From positions 1 through 64,000 of the forward strand of contig CAAGEB010000068.1 in NCBI GenBank assembly GCA_900768705.1: DNA of 64,000 bases, written 5' to 3'. This DNA comes from Oscillospiraceae bacterium. Its GTDB lineage: Bacteria; Bacillota; Clostridia; Oscillospirales; Ruminococcaceae. The notes beneath the pieces were generated by a model, which was not told the origin of the DNA, searched no databases, and worked only from the letters and a program-made list of their open reading frames with translations. The number at the start of each line of letters is the position of its first letter. Position 1 is the first letter of the stretch. Shown one piece after another: positions 1-6,983 of the stretch. The translations under genes were made by a program, and so were the position numbers.

Positions 1-110
1 GCACGCCGTCTGCTGCGTCAAACCTCCTCGCAAGGCATACAGCCTTGCTTCGTCGGCTTTCCTTGCAGCCGACGCACCCTGCCGATTTTCTCTGTTCAAA
101 CCGGTTTTTA
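1..110. repeat. Intergenic palindromic repeat (edge of window)
   Basis: This non-coding stretch is built of two adjacent hairpins: CAAGGC/GCCTTG with a short loop (about 32-47), and GTCGGCT/AGCCGAC (about 54-75). It carries no plausible gene. Its style (GC-rich stems, then a pyrimidine-rich GATTTTCTCTG-like tail) resembles the element at 21542-21671, so both may belong to one family of short non-autonomous palindromic repeats. The left border is outside the window, so length and flanking duplications cannot be judged. Being a transcribed RNA or a terminator of an upstream gene is an alternative. Confidence 0.4.
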
Positions 111-242
111 GAGATGCCCACAAATATAAAAACCTGACTTTATTTTACAATTTTTGCAGCTCTTATTCAATTCGCATTTTACCCAAAAAATTGGAATATC
201 GGTAATTATACATTATCTCTTACTCCGAAAGAAAGTATAATC

Positions 243-271
243 TTGAAAATTTGTTCTATATATGCTATAAT
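243..271 (+). promoter_or_regulatory. Sigma-A promoter of sfsA
   Basis: TTGAAA (243-248), a 17-bp spacer and TATAAT (266-271) preceded by an extended -10 TG. Transcription should begin near 278. This places the in-frame TTG at 243 inside the -35 box, so it cannot be the sfsA start codon. Confidence 0.85.
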
Positions 272-305
272 ATACAGCATAGTGATTGCTGAAAGGAGAA
301 TTTTT

Positions 306-971
306 ACGAAATACGAGAATACATATCAGGGAATCTTTATCGAGCGTCCTAACAGATTTATTGCAAGGGTAATGATTGACGGAAAAGAAGAAACGGTTCA
401 TGTAAAAAACACAGGCAGGTGTCGGGAGCTGCTTTTACCGGGTGTTCGGGTTATTCTTCAGAAGTCGGACAACCCGTCTCGGAAAACGGCTTTCGACCTT
501 ATTTCTGTTTATAAAAATAACGCAGGCTGGATTAATATTGATAGTTCAGCACCGAACAAAGCGGCGGCGGAATGGCTTGCAAAACAGGATTTTACTTTAA
601 TCAAACCCGAATTTGGTTACGGGAAATCCAGAGTGGATTTTTATATGGAGCGGGGCAATGAAAAATATCTGTTGGAAATCAAGGGCTGTACATTGGAATC
701 GGAGGGTATCGGTTATTTTCCCGACGCTCCAACGCAGCGGGGTTCAAAGCATCTGAACGAGCTTGCGGCTGCCGGAAAACAGGGATTTAATTGCGCCGTA
801 GGCTTTGTAATCGCAATCAATAATGTGAAACAGGTTATTCCCAACACAAAAACAGACCCGATTTTTTCGGAAGCTCTGGAAGCTGCAAAAAAATCGGGCG
901 TAAAGGTTATTTATTATCGCTGCCGTGTTACGGAAAACGAACTGGAAATAGTTGAAGAAGCGGAGGGCTGA
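306..971 (+). CDS. sfsA: SfsA family DNA/RNA nuclease-like protein
   Basis: SfsA (sugar fermentation stimulation protein) is a conserved nucleic-acid-binding protein with an OB-like N-terminus and a PD-(D/E)XK nuclease-like C-terminal domain. The reading frame from TKYENTYQGIF to the stop is colinear with the family (about 221 aa). The segments NRFIARV, HVKNTGRC, YLLEIKGCT and FPDAPTQRG are recognisable. The start is odd. The only ribosome binding site (AAAGGAG, 292-298) lies 7 nt before ACG at 306, exactly where family members have the initiating ATG. The upstream in-frame TTG and GTG are in the promoter or before the Shine-Dalgarno. ACG initiation, a recent start-codon mutation or a base error are all possible. 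An intrinsic terminator follows directly. Confidence 0.85.
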   Translation, partial: TKYENTYQGIFIERPNRFIARVMIDGKEETVHVKNTGRCRELLLPGVRVILQKSDNPSRKTAFDLISVYKNNAGWINIDSSAPNKAAAEWLAKQDFTLIKPEFGYGKSRVDFYMERGNEKYLLEIKGCTLESEGIGYFPDAPTQRGSKHLNELAAAGKQGFNCAVGFVIAINNVKQVIPNTKTDPIFSEALEAAKKSGVKVIYYRCRVTENELEIVEEAEG

Positions 972-984
972 CAGTCCGCTGACG

Positions 985-1020
985 CCGCATTTACAATATG
1001 GTAAGTGCGGTTTTGTTTTT
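985..1020 (+). terminator. Intrinsic terminator of sfsA
   Basis: A 10-bp stem (CCGCATTTAC / GTAAGTGCGG, one G-U pair) with a 6-nt loop is followed by TTTTGTTTTT. It overlaps the last codons of the convergent oxidoreductase gamma gene, so coding and terminator functions share bases. Confidence 0.8.
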
Positions 1021-1524
1021 ATTGATAAGCTCGCTTTTGTTTTCGGGAATTATTTTTTCAAGAGCGGAGAATACAGCGTCATTATCAATTCCACAAAGCA
1101 AATCGGAACATTCCTTGATGACCTTGCCAAGGAGTACAATATTACCCATTCCCGTTAAACCATGTTCATCTGCAATTTTCGAAGCGGGAAGGGAGTAAAT
1201 GTGTACATCGTTACGGGAGATATTGCATTCGGCAATGCTGCTGTCCACAAAAATCTTTCCTTCAGGCTTGACTTTTGGCAGAAACTTTTCAAGAGAAGGA
1301 GTATTCATTGCAACCAGTATATCAGGCTCGGAAACAAAGGGTGAACCTATAGGCTGATCGGAAATACATACGGAGCAGTTCGCTGTGCCGCCCCGCATTT
1401 CGGGACCGTATGAGGGAAGCCATGAAATCTCCGCATTTTTCAGCATTGCGGCATAGGCTAGACACTTTCCCGCAAATAGAATACCTTGACCTCCAAAACC
1501 GGAGATTATTATTTCTGTCAGCAT
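991..1524 (-). CDS. korC: 2-oxoacid:acceptor oxidoreductase, gamma subunit
   Basis: This is the gamma subunit (177 aa) of a ferredoxin-dependent 2-oxoacid oxidoreductase, which oxidatively decarboxylates 2-oxoacids to acyl-CoA in the cytoplasm with ferredoxin as electron acceptor. The N-terminal GFGGQGILFAGK motif, the LPSYGPEMRGGTANCSV segment and the MNTPSLEKF segment are family hallmarks. It is the last gene of the minus-strand operon and begins 4 bp after the beta gene, with a GGAG ribosome binding site. The substrate (2-oxoglutarate, branched-chain or other oxoacid) cannot be told from sequence. The last codons coincide with the sfsA terminator hairpin. Confidence 0.9.
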   Translation of the reverse strand: MLTEIIISGFGGQGILFAGKCLAYAAMLKNAEISWLPSYGPEMRGGTANCSVCISDQPIGSPFVSEPDILVAMNTPSLEKFLPKVKPEGKIFVDSSIAECNISRNDVHIYSLPASKIADEHGLTGMGNIVLLGKVIKECSDLLCGIDNDAVFSALEKIIPENKSELINKNKTALTIL

Positions 1525-1528
1525 AATA

Positions 1529-2278
1529 TCACTCCTTCCACACGGGAATATCCTTGTAAACGCCGAGAGGGAAGTAGGGTATCATTTCGGTTCGTACTCT
1601 TTCCAGTGCTTCGACAGGCGTCATACCCCAGTTGGTGGGGCAGGTGGAAAGTATTTCAACAATGGAAAAGCCCCGCCTGTGAATTTGATTGTCAAAGGCT
1701 TTGTAAATTGCTTTTCTGGCTTCACGGATATGGGGAACACTGTCAACCGCAACTCTCTGTGCAAGAGCTGTGCCGTCAACCTGCGCCAACATTTCGCAAA
1801 CCTTCAGCGGAAATCCTTGTATTTTCGGATCCCGTCCGTAGGGTGTCGTCTGGGTTATCTGACCGGGAATTGTGGTAGGAGCCATTTGTCCTCCCGTCAT
1901 ACCGTAAATGGTGTTGTTGACGAAAATAACCGTAATATTTTCGCCTCGGGCAGCGGCGTGTACGGTTTCACAGGTGCCAATTGCCGCCAAGTCGCCGTCA
2001 CCTTGATAAGTAAATACAATATTATCCGGATTTGCCCTTTTAACGCCGGTGGCAACTGCGGGTGCCCTTCCGTGGGGGGCTTCAATCATATCGCAGTTAA
2101 AGTAGTCATAAGCCATAACAGCGCAGCCTACGGGACATATTCCGACTGTATTTCCTTCGATTTTCAATTCGTCCATAACCTCTGCCACAAGCCTGTGAAT
2201 TATACCGTGAGAGCAGCCGGGGCAGTAATGGGTTTCGGTATCACAAAGAGAGTGAGGTCTTTCAAAAACAGCAGTCAT
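1529..2278 (-). CDS. korB: 2-oxoacid:ferredoxin oxidoreductase, TPP-binding beta subunit
   Basis: The beta subunit (249 aa) binds thiamine pyrophosphate and contributes to the active site. Visible features are HYCPGCSHGIIHRL near the N-terminus, the TPP/Mg motif GDGDLAAIGTCE with downstream NNTIYGMTGGQMAPTT, and the TCPTNWGMTP segment near the C-terminus. Length fits the 245-280 aa beta subunits of the KorB/VorA type. The ribosome binding site AAGGAG is contained in the last codons of the alpha gene, which suggests translational coupling and equal stoichiometry. Confidence 0.92.
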   Translation of the reverse strand: MTAVFERPHSLCDTETHYCPGCSHGIIHRLVAEVMDELKIEGNTVGICPVGCAVMAYDYFNCDMIEAPHGRAPAVATGVKRANPDNIVFTYQGDGDLAAIGTCETVHAAARGENITVIFVNNTIYGMTGGQMAPTTIPGQITQTTPYGRDPKIQGFPLKVCEMLAQVDGTALAQRVAVDSVPHIREARKAIYKAFDNQIHRRGFSIVEILSTCPTNWGMTPVEALERVRTEMIPYFPLGVYKDIPVWKE

Positions 2279-2279
2279 T

Positions 2280-3332
2280 TTATTCGCTCCTTATAAGTTC
2301 AATTTGCTCAAGAATTTCCTTTGATGTGGGGATATTTCCTCCGTTTCTTCCGAAAAACTTTACCGGAATACGGCAGTTGATGGCAAGCTTTACATCATTT
2401 ATCATCTGTCCCTTGTTCATTTCCACGCAAAGTATTTTCTTCGTGCTGCGGCAGGCATTATTAATTTCGTCAACAGGGAAGGGATACAGTGTTTTCGGTC
2501 GGAAAAGTCCGACTTTTATTCCCTTGCTTCTCGCCGCTTCCACTGAGGACTTTGCAATTCTTGCCGCCGCTCCGAAAGCGGTTATTACAATTTCTGCGTC
2601 CTCGCAAAGATAGCTTTCTGCCATGGTACATTGTTTTTCCACAAGCTTATATCGCTCAAATCGTTGGTCAACCGAATTTTCAAGCTCATCGGGTTTCAGG
2701 TATAGGGAGTTGATAATATTATGAGGGCGTTTATTTTTGTGACCGTTGCACGCCCATGGTTTTTCGGGTATTTTCACTTCAATATCGGGAAATTCCACCG
2801 GTTCCATCATCTGACCGAGAAGTCCGTCTGAAAGAATCATTGCGGGCATTCGGAATTTGTCTGCATTTTCAAAGGCAAGGTATGTCATATCTACTGTTTC
2901 CTGTATGGAAGAGGGTGCATAGACAAGTATATGGAAATCGCCGTGTCCAAGTGCTTTCGTTGCTTGGAGATAATCCGACTGTGAAGGCTGAATTCCTCCG
3001 AGTCCCGGTCCGCCCCGCTGAACATTGACTATAACACAAGGCAGATCCGAAGCGGCAATATAGGATACGCCCTCGCTTTTCAATGAAATCCCGGGAGAAG
3101 AACTGGAGGTCATCGCACGAACTCCGGAAGCTGCGGCTCCCAGAACCATATTAATTGCGGCAATTTCGCTTTCTGCCTGAATAAAAACTCCGCCCCGCTT
3201 AGCCATATTTTTGGCAAGATATGCGGATATCTCTGTCTGCGGAGTGATCGGATAGCCGAAAAAGCATTTGCAGCCTGCTCGCATAGCCGCTTCCGCCAGA
3301 GCTTCATTGCCTTTCATCAGATATTTGTTCAT
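2280..3332 (-). CDS. vorB: 2-oxoacid:ferredoxin oxidoreductase, alpha subunit (VorB type)
   Basis: The alpha subunit (350 aa) carries the pyrimidine-binding domain and the CoA-interacting region. The N-terminus MNKYLMKGNEALAEAAMRAG, the GYPITPQTEI motif and the TSSSSPGISLKSEG motif identify it. Proteins of this length and N-terminus are usually called 3-methyl-2-oxobutanoate dehydrogenase subunit VorB, but KorA naming is equally used and specificity is not proven. It lies between the small ferredoxin gene and the beta gene. A GAGGT ribosome binding site precedes the ATG. Confidence 0.9.
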   Translation of the reverse strand: MNKYLMKGNEALAEAAMRAGCKCFFGYPITPQTEISAYLAKNMAKRGGVFIQAESEIAAINMVLGAAASGVRAMTSSSSPGISLKSEGVSYIAASDLPCVIVNVQRGGPGLGGIQPSQSDYLQATKALGHGDFHILVYAPSSIQETVDMTYLAFENADKFRMPAMILSDGLLGQMMEPVEFPDIEVKIPEKPWACNGHKNKRPHNIINSLYLKPDELENSVDQRFERYKLVEKQCTMAESYLCEDAEIVITAFGAAARIAKSSVEAARSKGIKVGLFRPKTLYPFPVDEINNACRSTKKILCVEMNKGQMINDVKLAINCRIPVKFFGRNGGNIPTSKEILEQIELIRSE

Positions 3333-3344
3333 TGATAATTTACC

Positions 3345-3545
3345 TCACTTTGATACTTTAATTGCGCAATCGGGACACATTATCGCACACATAGCGCAGG
3401 CAATGCACTTGCTGTTATCGGTGCATTCCGCAGTATAATATCCTTTTGCATTTCGTTTATGTGCGGAAAGGGATATTATTTTCTTCGGGCAGACCGTTGT
3501 ACATAATGCGCAGCCCTTGCAGCGTTCGGAATTAATTGCAATCAT
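3345..3545 (-). CDS. korD: 2x[4Fe-4S] ferredoxin subunit of the 2-oxoacid oxidoreductase
   Basis: A 66-aa ferredoxin with two CxxCxxCxxxCP motifs (CKGCALCTTVCP at about residues 9-20 and CIACAMCAIMCP at about 48-59), predicted to bind two [4Fe-4S] clusters. It acts as the delta electron-transfer subunit of the complex encoded downstream. Its ATG overlaps the stop of the preceding ATPase gene by 4 bp (ATGA), and an AAGGAG ribosome binding site lies within that gene. Confidence 0.92.
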   Translation of the reverse strand: MIAINSERCKGCALCTTVCPKKIISLSAHKRNAKGYYTAECTDNSKCIACAMCAIMCPDCAIKVSK

Positions 3546-4210
3546 AAATATTCTCCTTCCTTTTCCCAGGGCAGAGTAACCAGCCGTTTTACAGGGAAAT
3601 GGGTTTCATCGGCTATTTCGTTTTCTGTAACACTTGTGAACGCTATCGGAAGCCCCGCAAGCCGGCTTACCTCCGAAGCAAATTCTTCCGAATTCTTAAT
3701 TACTGCGGGAGTAGTTTCAATTCCCAGATTGGAGTTGTTGACTAATCCGGTGCAGCGGATATGACAAGCGGTTTCTATTTCCCGCATGATTTTTACCGTT
3801 TCCTCGGCGGAACAGTTTCTGTACATATTGAAAACATACAGCATCTGAAAGTTTTCTTTATGTTCCGAAAAGAAATCCTTGTATTTACCTATGGCAGCCG
3901 CTCCCGAATCGGAGCCGCCCACATCGATAATGGTATGGTCGCTTTCATTTACAATGCTTTCCACATCAAAATCAAGTACGGGGATATCAAGATTTGTTCC
4001 CGCATACCTTGGGCTGATAACCTTTATTCCAAGGGCATGAAGTCGATTTGAATAATCAGCCGTGCGAAAGTATGGGTTGACAATATCCATATCAATAACC
4101 GATATTCTGCCTGTTCCTGCAAGGGAAAGAGCGGCATTTACCGAAAGATTTGTTTTTCCGCAGCCATAATGTCCCACAATAACAGTTGATTTTTTGTTGA
4201 AAATCTTCAT
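3542..4210 (-). CDS. P-loop ATPase (MinD/ParA-like) leading the oxidoreductase operon
   Basis: A 222-aa cytoplasmic nucleotide-binding protein. A Walker A GHYGCGKT (residues 13-20), the MinD-like switch VIDMDIVNPYFRTADY (about 57-72) and IIDVGGSDSGA (about 115) are visible. No precise function is recognised. It is the first gene of the operon and is 4 bp overlapped with the ferredoxin gene, so it may help assemble or regulate the Fe-S oxidoreductase; that role is inferred only from position. The ATG lies about 30 nt after the predicted transcription start and has only a weak, distant AAAGG. Confidence 0.8.
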   Translation of the reverse strand: MKIFNKKSTVIVGHYGCGKTNLSVNAALSLAGTGRISVIDMDIVNPYFRTADYSNRLHALGIKVISPRYAGTNLDIPVLDFDVESIVNESDHTIIDVGGSDSGAAAIGKYKDFFSEHKENFQMLYVFNMYRNCSAEETVKIMREIETACHIRCTGLVNNSNLGIETTPAVIKNSEEFASEVSRLAGLPIAFTSVTENEIADETHFPVKRLVTLPWEKEGEYL

Positions 4211-4249
4211 ATATGTTTACTTAAACCTTTCTATCTGGTTTACAAAACT

Positions 4250-4278
4250 ATTATAACTCGACTTTATTCTTTTGTCAA
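4250..4278 (-). promoter_or_regulatory. Sigma-A promoter of the oxidoreductase operon
   Basis: On the minus strand TTGACA (4278-4273), a 17-bp spacer and TATAAT (4255-4250). It lies about 40 bp upstream of the ATPase ATG and is back-to-back with the DUF1836 promoter. Confidence 0.85.
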
Positions 4279-4319
4279 TGGGTTTAAAATCATATTTCAC
4301 ATAAAATTCATAAAAGCTC

Positions 4320-4348
4320 TTGAAATGTACGGAATTATATGATATAAT
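4320..4348 (+). promoter_or_regulatory. Sigma-A promoter of the DUF1836 gene
   Basis: TTGAAA (4320-4325), 17 bp, TATAAT (4343-4348); AAAAGGAG and ATG follow at 4367-4382. Confidence 0.85.
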
Positions 4349-4379
4349 ACATATATCAGAGTTGTAAAAGGAGAATTAT

Positions 4380-4943
4380 ATGGACTGCGAAAAGTATTTT
4401 GAAGCTTGTCGGAATGCCTGCCACCTGCCAAAATGGGATGAACTGCCCGATATTGAACTTTATATGGATCAGGTTATTACTCTTATGAATAAGTACATTG
4501 GCGGAATGTCTTTGTCGGGAGATCCTGTGCTTACCTCGTCTATGATAAACAACTATGTTAAAAATAACATTATCCCGGCTCCCGTAAAAAAGAAATATTC
4601 GAGAACTCATCTTTTCAGGCTGATAATTATCTGCATTATGAAGCCCGTACTCCAGATAAACGATATTAGCCTGCTTATAGAGACAATGCTGAAAAACAAT
4701 ACCGAGGAGAATGTGCTTAATATGTTTTCACGGCGGTATGAGGCGGTTTTCTCGGATATTGCCGATGTAATGGAAAAAAGTATGGCTAAATGTAATGCAG
4801 AATGCGGAGATGAAATGCTGCTGGCTTCTTCTGTACTTCACGCTGCGGCAATTTCCAGCGGAAGTATGGTTTTTGCAGAAAATGCTTTGTCGGAATTACA
4901 TAAGCTTTCTGCGGAAAACGGAACTTCGCCGAACGGAAAATAA
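4380..4943 (+). CDS. DUF1836 domain-containing protein
   Basis: A 187-aa protein of the DUF1836 family, which is common in Firmicutes and of unknown biochemical function. The pattern LPDIELYMDQVITLM, SSMINNYVKNNIIPAP and KKKYSRTHLFRLIIICIMK (about residues 20-85) is the family core. It resembles a MerR/HTH-like DNA-binding arrangement, so a regulatory role is plausible. It is monocistronic: own promoter, strong ribosome binding site and a terminator downstream. It is divergent from the oxidoreductase operon. Confidence 0.8.
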   Translation: MDCEKYFEACRNACHLPKWDELPDIELYMDQVITLMNKYIGGMSLSGDPVLTSSMINNYVKNNIIPAPVKKKYSRTHLFRLIIICIMKPVLQINDISLLIETMLKNNTEENVLNMFSRRYEAVFSDIADVMEKSMAKCNAECGDEMLLASSVLHAAAISSGSMVFAENALSELHKLSAENGTSPNGK

Positions 4944-4984
4944 AACTGCATTTTCGTCATAATCGGGAATTATCCGCATATTTT

Positions 4985-5015
4985 AACCCCTCTGCAATTG
5001 AGCCGCAGAGGGGTT
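4985..5015. terminator. Bidirectional intrinsic terminator
   Basis: An 11-bp perfect stem (AACCCCTCTGC / GCAGAGGGGTT, loop 9 nt). T/A runs on both sides suit termination of both the DUF1836 gene (+) and the convergent unit ending at 5051 (-). Confidence 0.8.
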
Positions 5016-5050
5016 TGTGTTATCTTTATATTTTGCAATAAATAAACCGA

Positions 5051-5395
5051 TCAGTTTCCTGTCCATTCATTTCTTTCTTTTATTTCCCGCTGCCATAGTC
5101 CTCGGTTGAGAATACGGATAGCCTCTTTAACATTTCGGACAACTTCGTCTTTTACCAGCGGGGTGTCGAAGTAAACATAAAAGGTAAATAAATCAACCGA
5201 AATAAACTGAACCTTGTAGTTGGCGTATCTTATTTTATAATTGTACAGAAATTCTATTTTTTCCGGATGTCCTCCCGCAATCCGAGTATATACCTTTACA
5301 AATGTAAGGAAAGGACCCAGAGTATCGCCGTCCAGCTGATTGTCCACGCCGATTTCAATTATGTATGGGTCTTTGTTCGGATAAATACGGTACAT
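5051..5395 (-). CDS. Conserved hypothetical protein
   Basis: A 114-aa protein that I do not recognise. It is rich in aromatic and beta-branched residues (YKIRYANYKVQFISVDLFTFYVYFDTPL), suggesting a small beta-rich cytoplasmic fold with a C-terminal helix; there is no signal peptide or metal motif. It has a good ribosome binding site (GAGGT, 6 nt before ATG). It starts 9 bp after the second ComEA-like gene, so it is the last member of that minus-strand operon. Confidence 0.7.
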   Translation of the reverse strand: MYRIYPNKDPYIIEIGVDNQLDGDTLGPFLTFVKVYTRIAGGHPEKIEFLYNYKIRYANYKVQFISVDLFTFYVYFDTPLVKDEVVRNVKEAIRILNRGLWQREIKERNEWTGN

Positions 5396-5404
5396 ACCAC
5401 TACC

Positions 5405-5776
5405 TCATACCACAACCTGATTTCTGATTTTTTCCAGTGTTTTTTCTCCGATTCCTTTTACCTTAATCAGCTCATCTACGCTTCGGAAGTAACCATTGGC
5501 ATTGCGGTAAGCAATGATTTCCTTTGCTGCGGATTCGCTTATTCCGTTGATGCGTCTTAGCTGACTGAAATTGGCGGAATTGATGTTTGTCGGGGAAGGT
5601 TCCTCCGAATCGTTTATACTAATCAAAATATCAATGTTGGAAATTCCGTTTTCAATTCGCTGCCGCAAAGCAATATCATTTTTGGTTAAGTTAAAGAAAG
5701 CAGCCGCTGCAGACGCAGCAACCGCTATTCCGCATAAAGCGGAAACAATATGCCGCACTGTTTTATTCATACGCAT
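5405..5776 (-). CDS. ComEA-like helix-hairpin-helix protein (short paralogue)
   Basis: A 123-aa protein with an N-terminal membrane anchor (about residues 8-27, alanine-rich) and a C-terminal ComEA-type double helix-hairpin-helix (ININSANFSQLRRINGISESAAKEI, then FRSVDELIKVKGIGEKTLEKI). ComEA-type proteins bind DNA at the cell surface during uptake; that role is known for the family and not shown here. The gene overlaps the upstream paralogue by 10 bp and has AAAGG 6 nt before its ATG. The pair appears to be a tandem duplication that has diverged in the linker. Confidence 0.8.
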   Translation of the reverse strand: MRMNKTVRHIVSALCGIAVAASAAAAFFNLTKNDIALRQRIENGISNIDILISINDSEEPSPTNINSANFSQLRRINGISESAAKEIIAYRNANGYFRSVDELIKVKGIGEKTLEKIRNQVVV

Positions 5777-6417
5777 ATATAACCTTTTATTTTGTCCAAT
5801 GTTTTTTCACCGATACCCTTTACATTGAGCAGCTGTTCAACGCTTGTGAAATTACCGTTTGATGTACGGTAATCAATAATAGCCTGAGCTTTAACTTCTC
5901 CTATTCCGGAAAGAGTCTGGAGCAGTTCGGAAGATGCGGTGTTTATGTTAATCAAGGTATTTTCGGGTGAGGACGGCAAGAGCTGAACAACGCTGTCGGA
6001 CAAAATCGGTGTGTCTGAATTTACATCGGAGGAAGCCGTGCTTTGTGGAAGCGTATCCGGAATTTGTGGGGCGGGGGTGTTGTCGGAGCTAGGTAAAGAA
6101 CTTTCGTAAGACTGCGTAGAATTGGGTTCATCTGTGTCGGAATTAACGGGAATGTTATCTGAGGATACCGGTTCGGAATCCTGTGTATCGGTGTATTTAT
6201 CGGTACTTTGCGTCAAAATTCCGGAATCGATAGGTTCGCTTTCCGTAATACTTTCAAGAACGATCGCCTCTTTCGTTGTAGGAAAGGCATTGCGGAAAAA
6301 CACAAAACAAATTGCAATTCCGGTAATTGCACTTATAACATACTTGATGATGTTTTCGGTTTTGCCGAGCTTGTTTATTTTTTCGTTATCCTTTTCGGTG
6401 GAAAGTTTATGTTTCAT
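5767..6417 (-). CDS. comEA: ComEA-like helix-hairpin-helix protein (long paralogue)
   Basis: A 216-aa protein: short charged N-terminus, one transmembrane segment (about residues 25-43), a long Ser/Thr/Pro/Asp-rich linker of about 90 residues and a ComEA-type HhH domain at the C-terminus (about 150-216; NINTASSELLQTLSGIGEVKAQAIIDY then VEQLLNVKGIGEKTLDKI). The layout fits a membrane-anchored DNA receptor of natural transformation. A GAGGAG ribosome binding site precedes the ATG. It is the first gene of a three-gene minus-strand operon. comEC is not nearby, so a competence role is an inference. Confidence 0.8.
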   Translation of the reverse strand: MKHKLSTEKDNEKINKLGKTENIIKYVISAITGIAICFVFFRNAFPTTKEAIVLESITESEPIDSGILTQSTDKYTDTQDSEPVSSDNIPVNSDTDEPNSTQSYESSLPSSDNTPAPQIPDTLPQSTASSDVNSDTPILSDSVVQLLPSSPENTLININTASSELLQTLSGIGEVKAQAIIDYRTSNGNFTSVEQLLNVKGIGEKTLDKIKGYICV

Positions 6418-6454
6418 CGGGAAAATCTCCTCGGCAATAAAATTTATATATAGT

Positions 6455-6484
6455 ATTGTACCACAATATTATATATGTTGTCAA
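6455..6484 (-). promoter_or_regulatory. Sigma-A promoter of the ComEA-like operon
   Basis: On the minus strand TTGACA (6484-6479), an 18-bp spacer and TACAAT (6460-6455), about 38 bp before the ATG. Confidence 0.75.
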
Positions 6485-6526
6485 TGACATTCGCAAAATA
6501 ATTTTAGCGGTGGCGAAGCATAATCA

Positions 6527-6555
6527 TTGACATAGAGAAGAAATGGTGTTATAAT
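6527..6555 (+). promoter_or_regulatory. Sigma-A promoter of the PBECR2-like gene
   Basis: TTGACA (6527-6532), 17 bp, TATAAT (6550-6555). The start codon follows only about 17 bp after the -10 box, so the leader is very short and no clear Shine-Dalgarno fits in it. Confidence 0.8.
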
Positions 6556-6572
6556 TAATATGACAAATCAGA

Positions 6573-6965
6573 ATGGCGGTAAATGATGTGCATTACATAG
6601 GCAAAATAGATGTAAATATTTACAAATGTGTTACCGAAGATATTGTGACTGACGAGGTTATAATAACCGATGAAAGAATTCAGCATATAAAAGACAGGCA
6701 TCCGAATGATTTTGAAATATACTATAATTTCATGCAGCAAATCGTTCGGAATCCGGATTATATTGTTGAAGCAAACAAGCCCAAGACCGCTTTAATACTT
6801 AAAGGCTTCAATGATGGTACAAAGACATTTAAAACTGTAATGCGGCTTGTAACCTCTTCGGATAATGAAGGGATAAAGAATTCCATTATTACTTTTATGA
6901 AAATTAATGAAAAGGAATGGAATAGGCTGATAAAAAATAAAAAAGTACTTTACAAACGAGAATAA
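6573..6965 (+). CDS. PBECR2-like (Barnase/EndoU/ColicinE5/RelE fold) nuclease-domain protein
   Basis: A 130-aa protein matching the pattern of phage-associated PBECR2 nuclease-like domains: ITDERIQHIKDRHP (about residues 29-42), a helix with IVRNPDYIVEANKPKTALILKGF, a TFKTVMRLVTSS strand and a C-terminal NEKEWNRLIKNKKVLYKRE. This superfamily contains RNases and toxins; stand-alone copies are common in Firmicutes and their targets are unknown. It has its own promoter and a nearly leaderless start, so the exact start is uncertain. The promoter of the next RNA lies inside its last codons. There is no adjacent antitoxin protein. Confidence 0.7.
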   Translation: MAVNDVHYIGKIDVNIYKCVTEDIVTDEVIITDERIQHIKDRHPNDFEIYYNFMQQIVRNPDYIVEANKPKTALILKGFNDGTKTFKTVMRLVTSSDNEGIKNSIITFMKINEKEWNRLIKNKKVLYKRE

Positions 6966-6977
6966 TCGTGATATAAT
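6949..6977 (+). promoter_or_regulatory. Sigma-A promoter of the structured RNA
   Basis: TTTACA (6949-6954), a 17-bp spacer and TATAAT (6972-6977). The -35 lies within the last codons of the PBECR2-like gene. Transcription should start near 6984. Confidence 0.75.
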
Positions 6978-6983
6978 GTAGGT

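Noticed and set aside
243..305. TTG at 243 as the sfsA start
   Set aside because: It is part of the -35 promoter box and lies upstream of the predicted transcription start and Shine-Dalgarno.
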